This document shows positions 6,934 to 7,272 of a stretch of DNA of 7,272 bases, piece after piece. The notes under the pieces were generated by a model. The model did not search any database, was not told the DNA's origin, and saw only the letters and a list, made by a program, of their open reading frames with translations. Every line of letters begins with the position of its first letter. Within the stretch, counting starts at the first letter, position 1. The position numbers and the translations under genes were made by a program. Source of the stretch: Planctomycetota bacterium. Its GTDB lineage: Bacteria; Planctomycetota; UBA1135; UBA2386. Where the stretch lies: positions 1 to 7,272 of the forward strand of contig JAEYTU010000198.1 of the NCBI GenBank assembly GCA_023433825.1, written 5' to 3'.

Positions 6934-7272
6934 TCACTTTGGCGCGACGATCTCGAAGCGCAGCCGCTCCGGCCCCCATCCCGTGCCGAACACGTCGCGG
7001 AACTCGATCTCGCTCGGGAATCGAATGCCGTCGGTGCGCGCGCGCCACTTCGCCGTCGCGACCGCCGTGCCGGACTCGATCCGCGTCGGCACCGCTCGCC
7101 CGCCGACTTCGTGCCACGTGTAGCGACACACCGATCCGTTCCGCGACGTCATCGACGCCAACCGGCCGTCGACGATTCGCAACTCGCGATACGGACCCGT
7201 GGACAGCACGAACGTCCCGTCGGTGCCCTTGCGCGTGATCTCGACACCGCGGAAGAACTCGTCGAACGGCGG
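6934..7272 (-). CDS. Hypothetical protein, C-terminal 112 residues (runs in from right edge)
   Basis: The minus strand is open from the right edge to a TGA at 6934-6936, giving the last 112 residues of a larger protein; no start is visible inside the window that needs to be used. The translation alternates short beta strands: FDEFFRGVEI, GTFVLSTG, RELRIVDGRL, CRYTWHEVGG, VPTRIESGT, IRFPSEIEF and ERLRFEIVAPK. This suggests a beta-rich domain, in the general style of lipoprotein-carrier or outer-membrane-associated beta sheets, but I do not recognise a family. The lack of a long hydrophobic stretch argues against a membrane anchor in this part. It converges on the secreted protein gene with 16 bases between the stops. 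An internal GTG at 7207-7209 gives a shorter 91-residue reading frame, but the continued coding-like sequence upstream makes a longer gene more likely. Confidence 0.6.
   Translation of the reverse strand, partial: PPFDEFFRGVEITRKGTDGTFVLSTGPYRELRIVDGRLASMTSRNGSVCRYTWHEVGGRAVPTRIESGTAVATAKWRARTDGIRFPSEIEFRDVFGTGWGPERLRFEIVAPK

Overview
The window is strongly GC-rich DNA, with G or C at most third codon positions. It holds six protein-coding genes: four complete, and two cut by the window edges. I see no RNA genes, insertion sequences, CRISPR arrays or phage features. The organism cannot be named from this sequence. GC content, sparse Shine-Dalgarno signals, a short signal peptide ending L-P-A-Q, and several unrecognised proteins would fit a high-GC lineage of environmental bacteria such as Planctomycetota, but that is a weak guess.

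Left part (1-1457, minus strand): a CmoB-like class I SAM-dependent methyltransferase is followed after a 5-base gap by an unrecognised cytoplasmic protein that runs off the left edge. The two look like one transcription unit. A 113-base divergent intergenic region (1458-1570) separates them from the next unit. It contains a small AT-richer patch with nested inverted repeats.

Centre (1571-5556, plus strand): this is the core of the window. otsA (trehalose-6-phosphate synthase) overlaps by four bases (ATGA) with an 864-residue gene. That gene encodes a complete trehalose-6-phosphate phosphatase (HAD family, OtsB) fused directly to a complete glycoside hydrolase family 15 (GH15) glucoamylase/trehalase-like enzyme. 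OtsA makes trehalose-6-phosphate from UDP-glucose and glucose-6-phosphate, and the OtsB domain dephosphorylates it to trehalose. The GH15 domain could split trehalose, or another alpha-glucoside, back to glucose. A biosynthetic and a probably degradative enzyme therefore sit on one cytoplasmic polypeptide, which is the most interesting feature here.

Right part (5598-7272): after 41 bases comes a plus-strand gene for a secreted or periplasmic protein of 439 residues. It has a signal peptide, a possible PsbP/DcrB-like N-terminal domain, a helical middle and a methionine-rich C-terminal tail. It converges on a partial minus-strand gene of unknown function that enters from the right edge. The 16 bases between their stops contain a short GC hairpin.
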